64,000 bases of DNA. Source: Thioclava arctica. Its GTDB lineage: Bacteria > Pseudomonadota > Alphaproteobacteria > Rhodobacterales > Rhodobacteraceae. Below, in pieces: positions 25,599-35,031 of this stretch. The first letter of the stretch is position 1. Every line of letters starts with the position of its first letter. Under the pieces are notes generated by a model that had not been told where the DNA came from, searched no databases, and saw only the letters and a list, made by a program, of their open reading frames with translations. Position numbers and translations under genes: made by a program. The stretch lies in contig NZ_JBFRYC010000009.1 in the NCBI RefSeq assembly GCF_040892615.1, positions 1-64,000 of the forward strand, in the 5' to 3' direction.

Positions 25599-26876
25599 CT
25601 AGCGTTTGGGCGCGCGGCGATGCGTGGTGTTCGGGCGACCCGGCAGGTTCAGTGCCGCATCCCCGCGCGCGCTGCGAGCAATCACCTTGCCCTTAGAGAT
25701 CACCGCAAGTCGGGCCGGGCGCAGCCGCACGGCCTCGACCGGGTTGGCTGCATCCAGCACCACCAGCGAGGCCAGCGCACCTTTGTACAGCCCGTAATCT
25801 TGCAGGCCGATGATCTGCGCATTGCTCTGGGTCACCATCGTGAAGCAGCGCGCCATCTCATCGGGGTGGCTCATCTGCGCGACATGCAGACCCATGAACG
25901 CCACATCCAGCATGTCCGCCGTGCCAAGGCTATACCACGGGTCGAGCACGCAATCCTGCCCCCAGCCCACGGGAATGCCCATTGCCTGCATTTCCTTGAC
26001 GCGCGTCAGTCCGCGGCGTTTGGGAAAGCTGTCATGGCGCCCTTGCAGCATGATGTTGATCAGCGGGTTGGGGATGGCGGCAATCCCGGCCTCGGCGATC
26101 AGGGGCAGCAGTTTCGAGACATAGTAATTGTCCATCGAATGCATCGAGGTCAGATGGCTGCCCACCACCCGGCCTTGCAGCCCCAGACGCTGGGTCTCAT
26201 AGGCGAGCGTCTCGATATGGCGGCTCATCGGATCGTCGGTTTCATCGCAGTGAATATCGACGCGCAAACCGCGATCCGCCGCGATCTCGCACAGATCGCG
26301 CAGGCTGTCCGCGCCCGCCTGCATGGTGCGCTCGAAATGGGGAATGCCGCCCACCACCTCGACCCCCATATCCAGCGCGCGGATCAGGTTTTCACGCCCA
26401 TTCGGGGCGCGATACAGCCCGTCTTGCGGGAAGGCGACCAGTTGCAAGTCGATATAGCCGCGCACCTTTTCACGCACCTCCAGCATCGCGGTTACGGTGT
26501 TGAGGTGATCGGGCGTGGTATCGACATGGCTGCGGATCGCGAGCAGCCCCATCGAGGCCGCCCAATCGCAATAGTGCAGCGCGCGCTGCACCATCTCATC
26601 CACGGTGGTCAGATCGCGCAGCTCGCCCCAAAGCGAAATCCCCTCCAGCAACGTGCCCGAAGCGTTCACCCGGGGCAGCCCGTAGCTGAGCGTGGCATCA
26701 AGGTGGAAGTGGGGATCGACAAAGGGCGGGGCGACCAGATCGCCCGCAGCCTCGATCACCTCATGCGCCTCGGCGGCAATTCTGGGCGCGATCTCGACGA
26801 TGCGATCGCCCTTGATCGCGATATCGGCCACGCGCCCGTCGGGCAACGTGCCGCCCTTGACCAGTAGATCGAACAT
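25599..26876 (-). CDS. codA: Cytosine-deaminase-like amidohydrolase
   Basis: 425 residues of the amidohydrolase superfamily, closest to cytosine deaminase (CodA), which converts cytosine to uracil. The metal and catalytic residues of that family are visible: PHFHLDA near residue 55, HCDETDD (His ligand and catalytic Glu), SHLTSMHSMD, and GQDCVLDPW with the metal Asp. It could also act on another nucleobase analogue or guanine-like ring. It is the last gene of the BMP-ATPase-permease-permease operon, with a TGATG overlap to the second permease. That supports uptake and immediate deamination of a nucleobase. Confidence 0.82.
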   Translation of the reverse strand: MFDLLVKGGTLPDGRVADIAIKGDRIVEIAPRIAAEAHEVIEAAGDLVAPPFVDPHFHLDATLSYGLPRVNASGTLLEGISLWGELRDLTTVDEMVQRALHYCDWAASMGLLAIRSHVDTTPDHLNTVTAMLEVREKVRGYIDLQLVAFPQDGLYRAPNGRENLIRALDMGVEVVGGIPHFERTMQAGADSLRDLCEIAADRGLRVDIHCDETDDPMSRHIETLAYETQRLGLQGRVVGSHLTSMHSMDNYYVSKLLPLIAEAGIAAIPNPLINIMLQGRHDSFPKRRGLTRVKEMQAMGIPVGWGQDCVLDPWYSLGTADMLDVAFMGLHVAQMSHPDEMARCFTMVTQSNAQIIGLQDYGLYKGALASLVVLDAANPVEAVRLRPARLAVISKGKVIARSARGDAALNLPGRPNTTHRRAPKR

Positions 26877-27820
26877 CAGCGTTCCCCTTTGTTGAATGTC
26901 ACCATCAGCGCAGCAGGCACCTCGGCACGCCGCGACATCACCACCAGCGCGAGGATCGACAGAATATAGGGCATCATCAGGAATAGCTGATAAGGCACCA
27001 CCGCGCCGATCGGAGTTTGTTGTAGCCGGATTTGCAGCGCATCAAACGCGGCAAACAGCACCGCCCCCAGCAGCGCCTTGCCCGGCTTCCATGCGCCAAA
27101 CACCACCAGCGCGATGCAGATCCAGCCCCGCCCGTTGACCATATCGAAAAAGAAGCTGTCAAAGGCCGAAAGGGTCAGGAAGGCCCCGCCCACCGCCATG
27201 AACCCCGATCCCACGATCACCGCGCCCATGCGGATGGCGGTGACCGACAAGCCTTGGGCCGCGACCGCCTGCGGGTTCTCGCCAGCCGCGCGTACCGCCA
27301 GCCCCAGCGGCGTGCGGTAAAGCACAAGCGCCACCACGATCACCAGCAAGAATGCGGCATAGGTCAGCGGGGTCTGGGCAAAAAACGCCGGGCCAAGCAG
27401 CGGGATTTGCGACAGGATCGGCACCTCAAAAGGTTGGAAGGCCGTGATCTTGGGGGGCGAGGAGACCTCGGGGAGCACCACGCGATAAGTGTAAAAGGTC
27501 AGCGAGGTCGCCAGCAGCGTCACCCCGATCCCCACAACATGCTGCGACAGCCCGAACGGCACCGAAAGCGTGGCGTGCAACAGCCCAAACGCCATGCCTG
27601 CCGCGAATGCCACCGCAACCCCGCCCCACAAAGGCAGCCCGGCCCAGACCGCGATCCAGCCCGCGAAGGCCCCCGCCACCATGATCCCCTCAATGCCAAG
27701 GTTGAGAACACCGGCGCGTTCGCAGATCAGCTCTCCCATCGTGGCGAAAATCAACGGCGAGGCGATGCGGATCGCGGCAGCCCAAAACGCGGCTGAGGTC
27801 AGGATGTCGATCAGATCCAT
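26876..27820 (-). CDS. ABC transporter permease, nucleoside/BMP type (second permease)
   Basis: 314 residues with about eight hydrophobic segments of the branched-chain/ribose-type permease family. GELICERAGVLNLGIEGIMVAGAF near the N terminus is the hallmark of the permease that pairs with BMP-family binding proteins (YufQ/NupC-like). It forms the membrane channel with the preceding gene. Start and stop both overlap their neighbours (TGATG), so the operon is tightly coupled. Confidence 0.88.
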   Translation of the reverse strand: MDLIDILTSAAFWAAAIRIASPLIFATMGELICERAGVLNLGIEGIMVAGAFAGWIAVWAGLPLWGGVAVAFAAGMAFGLLHATLSVPFGLSQHVVGIGVTLLATSLTFYTYRVVLPEVSSPPKITAFQPFEVPILSQIPLLGPAFFAQTPLTYAAFLLVIVVALVLYRTPLGLAVRAAGENPQAVAAQGLSVTAIRMGAVIVGSGFMAVGGAFLTLSAFDSFFFDMVNGRGWICIALVVFGAWKPGKALLGAVLFAAFDALQIRLQQTPIGAVVPYQLFLMMPYILSILALVVMSRRAEVPAALMVTFNKGER

Positions 27821-28869
27821 CAGTCCCTCACCACGCGGAATTTGCTTAGCAAGATCGCCAGAACCATCATCAAAAGGGCCGAGGCCAGCATGATATCGGC
27901 CAGATAGCTGGGCACGCCAAGCGCGCGGCTCATCGCATCCGCGCCAACAAAGATCGCGGCCACGAATAGCGCCGCGACCACCACCCCAAGCGGGTGCAAC
28001 AGCGCCAGCATCGCCACCACGATCCCGGTATAGCCATAGCCCGGACTGAGATCGAGCGTGAGCGAGCCCTTCAGCCCCGCCACCTCGGAAAACCCCGCCA
28101 GCGCGGCCAACCCGCCCGACAGCAGCGCGGTTTTGAGGATCACGCGCGTCACCGGAATGCCCGCAAAGCGCGCGGCTTCGGCGTTTTGGCCCACGGCGCG
28201 CATCTCAAATCCCAGCGTGGTGCGGGTGTTGATTACCCACAGCACCAGCGCCGAAACCAGCGCCAGCACAAACCCCCAATGCAGTCGCAAACCCTCGATG
28301 ATGCGGGGCAGGCGGGCCTCGGAGATCAGACGCGCCGATTTCGGCCAGCCCATCCCCATCGGGTCTTTCAGCGGCCCTTCGAGCAGGTAGGACACGAACA
28401 GCAAAAAGATGAAGTTGAACAACAGCGTGGTGACGACCTCATCAACGCCAAAGCGGGTTTTCAGCAGCGCCGGGATCAGCAACAGCAGCGCGCCCGCGAG
28501 CATCGACGCCACACCGATCACCACCAGCAGCGGCAGGCTGGGCCAGTGCAGCGCCCCGGTGCCCAGCATCACCGTCACCACCGCGCCCGCGTAAAGCTGC
28601 GCCTCCGCCCCGATATTCCACAGCCGCGCGCGAAAGGCGACGGCCACGGCCAGCCCGGTAAAGATCAGCGGTGTCGCGCGGTTGAGCGTTTCGAGCAGCG
28701 CGAATTTGCTGCCCGCCGCGCCTTTGAGGATCGCGCCAAACACTGCAAACGGATTGCCCCCCGCGATCAGCGCCAGCAGGCTGGCCACCAGAAAACTGCC
28801 CGCAATCGCCAGCGCGGGCGGGGCAAGACGGCGCATAAGGCCGGGATTGGCGATCGGTTCAAGACGCAT
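27820..28869 (-). CDS. ABC transporter permease, nucleoside/BMP type (first permease)
   Basis: 349 residues with eight or more membrane segments; NRATPLIFTGLAVAVAFRARLWNIGAEAQLY is the conserved region of YufP-type permeases. The ATG at 28869 overlaps the end of the ATPase gene by 11 bases; an alternative ATG at 28890 would overlap more. It is the heterodimer partner of the downstream permease, for nucleoside or nucleobase uptake. Confidence 0.87.
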   Translation of the reverse strand: MRLEPIANPGLMRRLAPPALAIAGSFLVASLLALIAGGNPFAVFGAILKGAAGSKFALLETLNRATPLIFTGLAVAVAFRARLWNIGAEAQLYAGAVVTVMLGTGALHWPSLPLLVVIGVASMLAGALLLLIPALLKTRFGVDEVVTTLLFNFIFLLFVSYLLEGPLKDPMGMGWPKSARLISEARLPRIIEGLRLHWGFVLALVSALVLWVINTRTTLGFEMRAVGQNAEAARFAGIPVTRVILKTALLSGGLAALAGFSEVAGLKGSLTLDLSPGYGYTGIVVAMLALLHPLGVVVAALFVAAIFVGADAMSRALGVPSYLADIMLASALLMMVLAILLSKFRVVRD

Positions 28870-30403
28870 GGGCCACCTCGGGAAAGCCATCGCCCGCCAT
28901 CCAACGCCCCAGCGCCTCGGGGGCCATCGTGCCGCGCGCGAAAGCGGGGCTGAGGCGGCCTTGCGAGATTACATGGATCACATCCGACAGCGTCATGATC
29001 TCATCGAGATCCTCGGAGATCAGCAGCACCGCAGCGCCCTGTTCGCGCGCCTCAGCCAAGCGGGTATGCACATAGTTCAGCGCGCCGATATCAAGGCCGC
29101 GCACGGGTTGATTGGCCAAAATGATGCGTGGTCTGGTTTCCAGCACGCGGCCCAAGATCAGCTTTTGCATATTGCCCCCCGAGAGCAGGCGAATGGCGGT
29201 GTCAGGGCCGGGGCATCGCACGTCATAGGTCTGGATCAGCGCCTTGGCATGTGCGCGCGCGGCGGCCCAATCCAGCCAGCCATGGCGGGCAAAATCGCTG
29301 GCATAGGTTTCCAGGACGGCATTCTCGGTCAGGTCGAAATCGGCGATTGTGCCAGTGTGGTGGCGATCTTCGGGAATGCGCCCGATGCCGCGGGCAAGGG
29401 CGCGGCGCGGCGACCAGTCGGTGATCGCGTCGCCCGCAATTTCCAACTGACCCGCGCTGGGCATCGCCAGCCCCGAAATCAGGTCTGACAGCGCGCCCTG
29501 ACCATTGCCCGACACGCCTGCAAGCCCGGTGATCTGCCCGCCATGCAGCGTCAGCGTCACCGATTGCAACCCCGGCGCGTGGCCCTCGCCCTTGCTGGAA
29601 ACGCCACTTAGACGCATCAGCGCGGGGCCGGGGGGCATTGGGGCGATCTTGGGCGCCGAAACCGCGCCGCCCACCATCAGCGCGGCCAGTTCCTCGCGCG
29701 AGGTGTCAGCGGTCGCGCGCTCGGCCACAAGGCGACCATGACGCAGCACCAGAACGCGATGCGAAATCGCCATCACCTCATGCAGCTTATGCGAGATGAA
29801 CACGACCGACAGCCCCAGCTCGATTGCCTCGCGCAGGGTGGCAAACAGCGCGTCACTTTCCTGCGGGGTCAGAACGGCGGTCGGCTCATCCAGAATCAGG
29901 ATGCGCGCGTCGCGATAGAGCGCCTTGAGAATCTCGACGCGCTGGCGTTCGCCCACCGAAAGCTGGCCGACCTTGGCATCGGGATCGACGGCGAGATGAA
30001 AGCGTTTTGACAGATCGGCAATCCGGGCCTTGGCCGCGCGGGCGCGTAGGCGCGGGGCTGTCAGCGCCTGCGTTCCCAGCACGATATTTTCCCACACCGT
30101 CAGATTGCCCGCGAGCGTGAAATGCTGATGCACCATCCCCACGCCCGCATCGAGAGCCGCGCGCGGATTGCCCGGCGCGAGGCGCTTGCCAAACACCTCA
30201 ACCTCGCCCGCATCCGCGCTATATTGGCCAAAGAGGATGTTCATCAGCGTGGTTTTGCCCGCGCCGTTTTCGCCCAGCAGCGCGATCACCTCGCCACGGC
30301 CCAGCGAAAAGCTGACATCGTCATTGGCGCACAAAGCCCCAAAGCGTTTGGTGATATTGCTAAGGCGCAGCACGGGTTGCTGCGCCTGATCGCTCGCGGT
30401 CAT
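28859..30403 (-). CDS. ABC transporter ATP-binding protein, double-domain, nucleoside type
   Basis: 514 residues with two ATPase modules. The first has Walker A GENGAGKTT (about 45-53), signature LSVGERQRVEILKAL and Walker B ILILDEPTAVL. The second has a degenerate Walker A (GVSGNGQGAL) and signature LLSGGNMQKLILGR. This arrangement is typical of sugar/nucleoside importers. It powers the two downstream permeases together with the BMP-type binder. It starts two bases after the binding-protein stop. Confidence 0.9.
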   Translation of the reverse strand: MTASDQAQQPVLRLSNITKRFGALCANDDVSFSLGRGEVIALLGENGAGKTTLMNILFGQYSADAGEVEVFGKRLAPGNPRAALDAGVGMVHQHFTLAGNLTVWENIVLGTQALTAPRLRARAAKARIADLSKRFHLAVDPDAKVGQLSVGERQRVEILKALYRDARILILDEPTAVLTPQESDALFATLREAIELGLSVVFISHKLHEVMAISHRVLVLRHGRLVAERATADTSREELAALMVGGAVSAPKIAPMPPGPALMRLSGVSSKGEGHAPGLQSVTLTLHGGQITGLAGVSGNGQGALSDLISGLAMPSAGQLEIAGDAITDWSPRRALARGIGRIPEDRHHTGTIADFDLTENAVLETYASDFARHGWLDWAAARAHAKALIQTYDVRCPGPDTAIRLLSGGNMQKLILGRVLETRPRIILANQPVRGLDIGALNYVHTRLAEAREQGAAVLLISEDLDEIMTLSDVIHVISQGRLSPAFARGTMAPEALGRWMAGDGFPEVAHAS

Positions 30404-30405
30404 GT

Positions 30406-31434
30406 TCAGGCGGACTTGGGTTCGGCGTCGTTGATTTCAACGGTGAACGTACCGTCCTTGATCGCCGCGGTTTGCGCAGTGACCTTATCGAGTGCCGCTT
30501 GCGGGATCTTGCCTTCAAACGTGCCGAACGGGGCCAGCGAACAACCGCCCTCTTTCATAAAGGAATACATGCCGTAATCGGCGGCGCTGAAACTGCCCGC
30601 GCGGATTTGCTCAATCGCGTGATCCAAGGTTGGCTCGAAATGCCACAGCGCCGAGGCGACGACCGTATCGGGATAATCGGTCTGGGTGTCGATGACATTT
30701 CCGATGGCCAAAACCCCCTTTTCCTTGGCCGCGTCGGATACGCCAAAGCGTTCCGCATACATCATATCAGCACCGTTCTCGATCATTGCATAGGCGGTTT
30801 CCTTGGCCTTGGGCGGATCGAACCACGACCCGATGAAGGCGACCTGAAAGGTGATATTCGGGTTCATCTCGCGCGCGCCCGCCATGAAGGCATGCATCAG
30901 GCGGTTCACCTCGGGGATCGGAAAGCCGCCGACCATCCCGATATTGCCCGCTTTCGACATTGCTCCGGCAATGATTCCAGACAGATACGAGGCGTCTTGA
31001 ATGTAGTTGTCAAACACCGACAGATTGCCGATTGCCGGGTCTGGTTTGAACGATGAGCCCAGCAGGAAGGCCACATCGGGATAGTCGGCTGCGACCTCGC
31101 GGGCCTCTTGCTCGACGCCGAAAATCTCGCCCACGATCAGGTCATAGCCGCCCTCGGCGTATTCGCGCATGACGCGTGGGTAATCGGTATTGGCGGTGTT
31201 TTCGGAATAGGTGTAGCTGACATCGCCGCGATCTTGCGCGGCCAATGCGGCAAGGTGGATGCGGCTGACCCATTGTTGCTCGACCGGGACGGTGTAGATG
31301 CCCGCCACTTTTAGCGGCTTGGCATCTTGCGCAAAACCCCGCCCCGGCATCGCCCCGTAAAGCGCGGCTCCGGCAAGGCTTGTTTGAAGAAATGTGCGGC
31401 GCGAGGGGGCATTGAAGCGGGTCTTGGCAGCCAT
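30406..31434 (-). CDS. BMP-family substrate-binding protein (Tat-exported)
   Basis: 342 residues. The N terminus has a twin-arginine signal (SRRTFLQTSLAGAALYG, about 11-28) with cleavage near GFAQDA. The mature part is a BMP/PnrA-like binding domain (AGIYTVPVEQQWVSRIH, GIIAGAMSKAGNIGMVGGFPIPEVNR), the family that binds nucleosides or purine bases. A GGAGACC ribosome site precedes the ATG. It is the first gene of a five-gene uptake and deamination operon. A TTGATCAA palindrome lies about 45 bases upstream of the start. Confidence 0.88.
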   Translation of the reverse strand: MAAKTRFNAPSRRTFLQTSLAGAALYGAMPGRGFAQDAKPLKVAGIYTVPVEQQWVSRIHLAALAAQDRGDVSYTYSENTANTDYPRVMREYAEGGYDLIVGEIFGVEQEAREVAADYPDVAFLLGSSFKPDPAIGNLSVFDNYIQDASYLSGIIAGAMSKAGNIGMVGGFPIPEVNRLMHAFMAGAREMNPNITFQVAFIGSWFDPPKAKETAYAMIENGADMMYAERFGVSDAAKEKGVLAIGNVIDTQTDYPDTVVASALWHFEPTLDHAIEQIRAGSFSAADYGMYSFMKEGGCSLAPFGTFEGKIPQAALDKVTAQTAAIKDGTFTVEINDAEPKSA

Positions 31435-31712
31435 GACTCAGGTCTCCTGTTTCGGGTATTCACGCAGTATTGCAGAGATTTGATCAAGTGGTGAAACTTT
31501 TTGGTCTGCGACGTCAATCGCGCGCGGCGCAAGCGTGGTGGCCGGACCCGAAATTCTGGCGGCGTGCCCCCATATGGATCGTCTTGCGTAAATTTTATGC
31601 ACGCGGACACGAAGGCGAAAAGCGATCTCTTCGCGCTTGCTGAGCATTATGTCGCGCTCACATGGTGTCACAAACGCTTGATTGCGCTGGAAGCCGGCTC
31701 TATCAATCGGGC

Positions 31713-32207
31713 ATGGGACGTAATGCGACAGCCGCCTGCACGCTAAGCACAAAGCCGGATGGTGATGTGATCGTCCCGCATTTGCGGGGTCGGTTTGCGC
31801 GTTTGCGGCGCACGCTTTGGGTGCATGTTTTCGCGCTGTTTGCGATGTGCGTTCAGGTGCTGTTTTACGCCGATCACATCGGTGCCGCCGCAGCCGCCGA
31901 GATGGGGCGTGCCCCCGCAGGAGCGCGCCTGGGCCTTTTGCAGATCTGCACCGGCGAGGGCATCATTCTGATGACGCCCGATGGGCGCACCGTGCCCAAT
32001 GCGCCCGCCCATCCCGGCCATGACGGGGGGCAATGTTCGGTTTGCACCAGCGCCAGTGTGTGTGGTTTTGATGCCCCTCCCGCGATGGCGATGCCGATTT
32101 TTCAAGCGCAGTTGATCGTACCCGCGCGGGTAGTTTTGCCCGCACCCCCGGCGCGAATCCTGCTTGCACGCACCCTTCGACCGATCCGCGCGCCCCCAAT
32201 CCTGTGA
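31713..32207 (+). CDS. DUF2946 family protein, membrane-anchored
   Basis: About 164 residues from the ATG at 31713. The start is uncertain: an ATG at 31662 and a GTG at 31767 are alternatives, none with a strong ribosome site. One hydrophobic segment (LWVHVFALFAMCVQVLFY) is followed by a segment with QCSVCTSASVC, the Cys-rich motif of DUF2946 proteins, which often accompany copper-handling genes. The C-terminal third is Pro/Ala-rich. It heads the NosL/ABC gene block, 133 bases before the first nosL. The function is unknown; metal sensing or binding is a guess from the Cys motif and the neighbours. Confidence 0.65.
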   Translation: MGRNATAACTLSTKPDGDVIVPHLRGRFARLRRTLWVHVFALFAMCVQVLFYADHIGAAAAAEMGRAPAGARLGLLQICTGEGIILMTPDGRTVPNAPAHPGHDGGQCSVCTSASVCGFDAPPAMAMPIFQAQLIVPARVVLPAPPARILLARTLRPIRAPPIL

Positions 32208-32340
32208 CGCGATCCCTTCGCGATGGCCCTCTGCGCGCGTGAAAACGCCGCAATCAGGCCCGCGCGACTCTTGCCCATTTTCACTATTTTCGTGTCGCCG
32301 GCCTGTCGCCGCGCGCGCCTTAAGTTCACAGGATAACACC

Positions 32341-32943
32341 ATGAAACGTCGTGACTTTCTGATCACTACTTCTACCGGGATGCTGCTGGCCGCCACCCAA
32401 AGCGCAAATGCGGAAATGACGATGCCGCAATCGCCGATGGCTTGGACCGATGAAAACGGGCTGGCGCGGTTTCTGAAAACCGACACTGACCCGCTGACCA
32501 ATGAGTTCGAGAAATATCCCCGCTGCCCCTATTGCGGGATGATGCGCAAGATGTTCAGCCAGACCCGCCACCTGATCGTCTACGAAGACGACGCGGTGGA
32601 TGGCACGTGCTCGCTGCATTGCGCGGCGATCAGCTTGGCGCTGAACCTCGATCGCGTGCCGAAGGTGATCTATGCAGGCGACGCCGGGGCCCCAGGCGAG
32701 GTCAAGCCGCTCGTCGATAGCGCCGCGATGACCTATGTGATCGACCCCGCCCGACCCGGCACGATGACGGCCGTGTCGAAATACGCCTATGCCGATAAGG
32801 CGCAGGCCGAGGCCGCCGCTGGCCCCGATGCCAAGCTGGCCGATTTCGATACCGCGCTGGTGGATGCCTATAACGGCATGGCGCAGGACACGATCCGCAT
32901 TCGCAAACGCCGTGCCGAGCGGCGCGCGCGCGCGGGTCACTAA
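32341..32943 (+). CDS. nosL: NosL-family copper-binding protein, first copy
   Basis: 200 residues with a twin-arginine-like signal (KRRDFLITTSTGMLLAAT) and cleavage near SANAEM. The mature part has the NosL motif RCPYCGMMRKM (about residue 58), then TCSLHCAAISLALNL and a YVIDPARPGTMTAVSKYAY segment. NosL proteins bind Cu(I) and serve copper delivery to nitrous oxide reductase. No nosZ is present here, so this copy probably serves another copper site. A second family member follows 64 bases downstream, after a hairpin. The C-terminal tail is very basic (RKRRAERRARAGH). Confidence 0.82.
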   Translation: MKRRDFLITTSTGMLLAATQSANAEMTMPQSPMAWTDENGLARFLKTDTDPLTNEFEKYPRCPYCGMMRKMFSQTRHLIVYEDDAVDGTCSLHCAAISLALNLDRVPKVIYAGDAGAPGEVKPLVDSAAMTYVIDPARPGTMTAVSKYAYADKAQAEAAAGPDAKLADFDTALVDAYNGMAQDTIRIRKRRAERRARAGH

Positions 32944-32951
32944 GCCCTGAT

Positions 32952-32978
32952 GCGCGCCCGGTATCGCGCCGGGCGCGC
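32952..32978. terminator. Hairpin between the two nosL genes
   Basis: A ten-pair GC stem (32952-32961 with 32969-32978) sits in the 64-base gap. There is no T-tract, so it more likely stabilises or processes the mRNA than ends it. Confidence 0.45.
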
Positions 32979-33007
32979 GCAAGCTTCCTTTGCTGAAAGG
33001 ACATCTC

Positions 33008-33547
33008 ATGTGTCAGTCCTGCGATGAAACCCGGCCCTCGCGCCGCGCCGTTTTGGGCCAGTTTGCCGCGATTACGGCGGCGCTGGGTCTGGGAGTTGTG
33101 CCTGCGCGCGCGGATGCGCCGCTGGTCGACCTGCCCCCGCCCGGGCCGCAAGATACCTGCCCGGTCTGCGGCATGTTCGTGGCGAAATACCCCGAATGGA
33201 TCACCACGGTGCTGTTTGCCGATGGCCATGCCGATCATTTTGATGGCCCCAAGGATTTCTTCAAATACTTGCAGGATATGGAGAAATACGCCCGTGGACG
33301 TACCGCCGATCAGATCGTTGGCATGGGCGTGACCGAATATTACGGGCTTAAGCTGATCGACGCGCATGACGCGATCTACGTGCTTGGCTCGGATGTGCTT
33401 GGCCCGATGGGGCATGAGCTGATCCCGCTGATGAACCGGGCCGATGCCGATGATTTCACCAAGGATCACAAGGGCAAGAAAGAGGTCGCGTTCGGCGATG
33501 TGACGCCCGATATGCTTGTGGTGCTCGACGCGGGCGGGGCGATATGA
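33008..33547 (+). CDS. NosL-family protein, second copy
   Basis: 179 residues with a Tat-type signal (SRRAVLGQFAAITAALGLG) and cleavage near ARADAP. The CPVCGMFVAKYPEW motif (near residue 52) marks a NosL relative, followed by FADGHADHFDGPKDFFKYL, a domain common in NosL-related proteins. Two Cys at the extreme N terminus (MCQSC) are unusual. The ATG at 33008 has GAAAGGA upstream. It overlaps the next gene by four bases (ATGA). Likely role: extracytoplasmic copper handling with the preceding paralogue. Confidence 0.78.
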   Translation: MCQSCDETRPSRRAVLGQFAAITAALGLGVVPARADAPLVDLPPPGPQDTCPVCGMFVAKYPEWITTVLFADGHADHFDGPKDFFKYLQDMEKYARGRTADQIVGMGVTEYYGLKLIDAHDAIYVLGSDVLGPMGHELIPLMNRADADDFTKDHKGKKEVAFGDVTPDMLVVLDAGGAI

Positions 33548-33882
33548 ACATGCCGCGCCGCCGCTCTGGCCCGGTCTTTGTTGGCTTTGGCGTGCTCGGC
33601 GCGGCGCTGCTGTTCGAGCTGTATTTCGTCGCTTTCGCGGGCCCCGCGACCCGCGCGCGCCTTGATCGCGAAGCCGGGTTGGTGGCCGATCTTGGCTTGA
33701 CGGACATCGCGCTGTTTACCGAGGCGCGCTACACCCGCCACCCGTCGCTGGCCGATCTCAACACCCCGTTTCAGGACCATCCGATGGCCTTTGACCACTT
33801 CCCATCGGGCTCCATCATGCCCGTGCCTCGGCTGCCCGGCGAGGGCTGGCTAATCTTTCAACCCAAGGAGCGCGGCCAATGA
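33544..33882 (+). CDS. Small membrane-anchored protein of the NosL/ABC operon
   Basis: 112 residues with one N-terminal membrane segment (about 10-31, VFVGFGVLGAALLFELYFVAF) and an extracytoplasmic domain of about 80 residues containing HPSLADLNTPFQDHPMAFDHFPSGS. Several His and Met residues sit in that stretch and could bind metal. I do not recognise the family. It overlaps both neighbours by four bases, so it is part of the same translational unit and probably of the same complex. Confidence 0.72.
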   Translation: MNMPRRRSGPVFVGFGVLGAALLFELYFVAFAGPATRARLDREAGLVADLGLTDIALFTEARYTRHPSLADLNTPFQDHPMAFDHFPSGSIMPVPRLPGEGWLIFQPKERGQ

Positions 33883-35021
33883 TGACCTGGGCCCGACGCC
33901 AGCGCGCGCTGGCCGATTATACGCTGGCCGCCCTGTCGCGCCGCAAGGGTAAGAATATCGCGCTGGTTGCGATCTTTTCGCTGGTGGTATTCGCGCTGTC
34001 CTCGGCGATGTTTTTCGCCGCCGCCTTGCGCCATGAAACGACGGTTGTGCTGCGCGATGCGCCTGAAATCGTTGTGCAAAAGCTGATCATGGGGCGCCAG
34101 GATCTGATCCCCGGCGATGTGGTGGATACGATCGCGGGGTTTCGCGGCGTGACCTCGGCCAAGGGGCGGCTGTGGGGCTATTATTACGACCGCATTAATG
34201 GCGCGAATTACACCGTTATGGTGCCCGACGATCCCGCGCTGATCCCGCCCGTGGGCTATGTCGCGGTGGGCGAGGGCGTGCCGCGTGCGCGCGGTCTGGC
34301 ATGGGAGGGCGCGCCGCTGTTCCTCTCGCGCTATGAGGGCGATCTGAAACGCTTTGACGTGGATCGCACCTTCAGTCGCGACTCGGCGCTGATGACGGCG
34401 GATCTGGTGTTGATGAACCCGCAAGATTTCCGTGCGTTTTTTGACATTCCCGAAGGGCTGTACACCGATGTGGTCGCCACCGTGCGCAACCAGAATGAGG
34501 TCGCGACTATCGTGACCAAAGCCTCTAACGCCTTGCCGCAAATGCGCTTTGTCACCCGCGCCGATATCGAACGCACCTATCAAAAGCTGTTCGACTGGCG
34601 CGAGGGGCTGCTGGTGGTGCTGGCGGGCGCAGGGCTGCTGGCCTTCGCGATTTTCGCGGCTGAAAAGGCCTCGGGCCTGTCGGCGGAAGAGGCGCGCGAG
34701 ATCGGCATTTTGAAAGCCGTGGGCTGGGACACGCGCGACGTGATCGCGATGAAGATGTGGGAGGGCGGGCTGGTCTCGCTGGGCGCGTTCCTGATCGGCA
34801 CGGTCGCGGGGTTTGCGCATGTGTTCCTGTTCGATGGCGTGCTGTTCGCGCCCGTGCTGCGCGGTTGGGCGGTGATTTATCCTGATTTCGCGCTGGCTCC
34901 GCATATCGACGGGGTGCAACTGATGACGCTGGCCTTGCTGACGGTCGTGCCCTACATGGCCGCGACCGTGGTGCCGGTCTGGCGCACTGCCTCGGGTGAT
35001 CCCGATGCGGTCATGCGATAG
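33879..35021 (+). CDS. ABC transporter permease, FtsX/MacB type
   Basis: 380 residues. It has one N-terminal membrane segment (about 26-47), a large extracytoplasmic domain (about 50-245) and three C-terminal membrane segments with the FtsX-family core (ARERGILKAVGW-like sequence AREIGILKAVGWDTRDV). Such type VII (MacB/LolCE-like) transporters do not move solutes through a channel; they do mechanical work on envelope proteins or lipids. It pairs with the ATPase at 35032. In this operon it may drive movement or reshaping of the NosL-type proteins. The start overlaps the previous stop (ATGA). Confidence 0.84.
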   Translation: MMTWARRQRALADYTLAALSRRKGKNIALVAIFSLVVFALSSAMFFAAALRHETTVVLRDAPEIVVQKLIMGRQDLIPGDVVDTIAGFRGVTSAKGRLWGYYYDRINGANYTVMVPDDPALIPPVGYVAVGEGVPRARGLAWEGAPLFLSRYEGDLKRFDVDRTFSRDSALMTADLVLMNPQDFRAFFDIPEGLYTDVVATVRNQNEVATIVTKASNALPQMRFVTRADIERTYQKLFDWREGLLVVLAGAGLLAFAIFAAEKASGLSAEEAREIGILKAVGWDTRDVIAMKMWEGGLVSLGAFLIGTVAGFAHVFLFDGVLFAPVLRGWAVIYPDFALAPHIDGVQLMTLALLTVVPYMAATVVPVWRTASGDPDAVMR

Positions 35022-35031
35022 GAGCGGCAAG

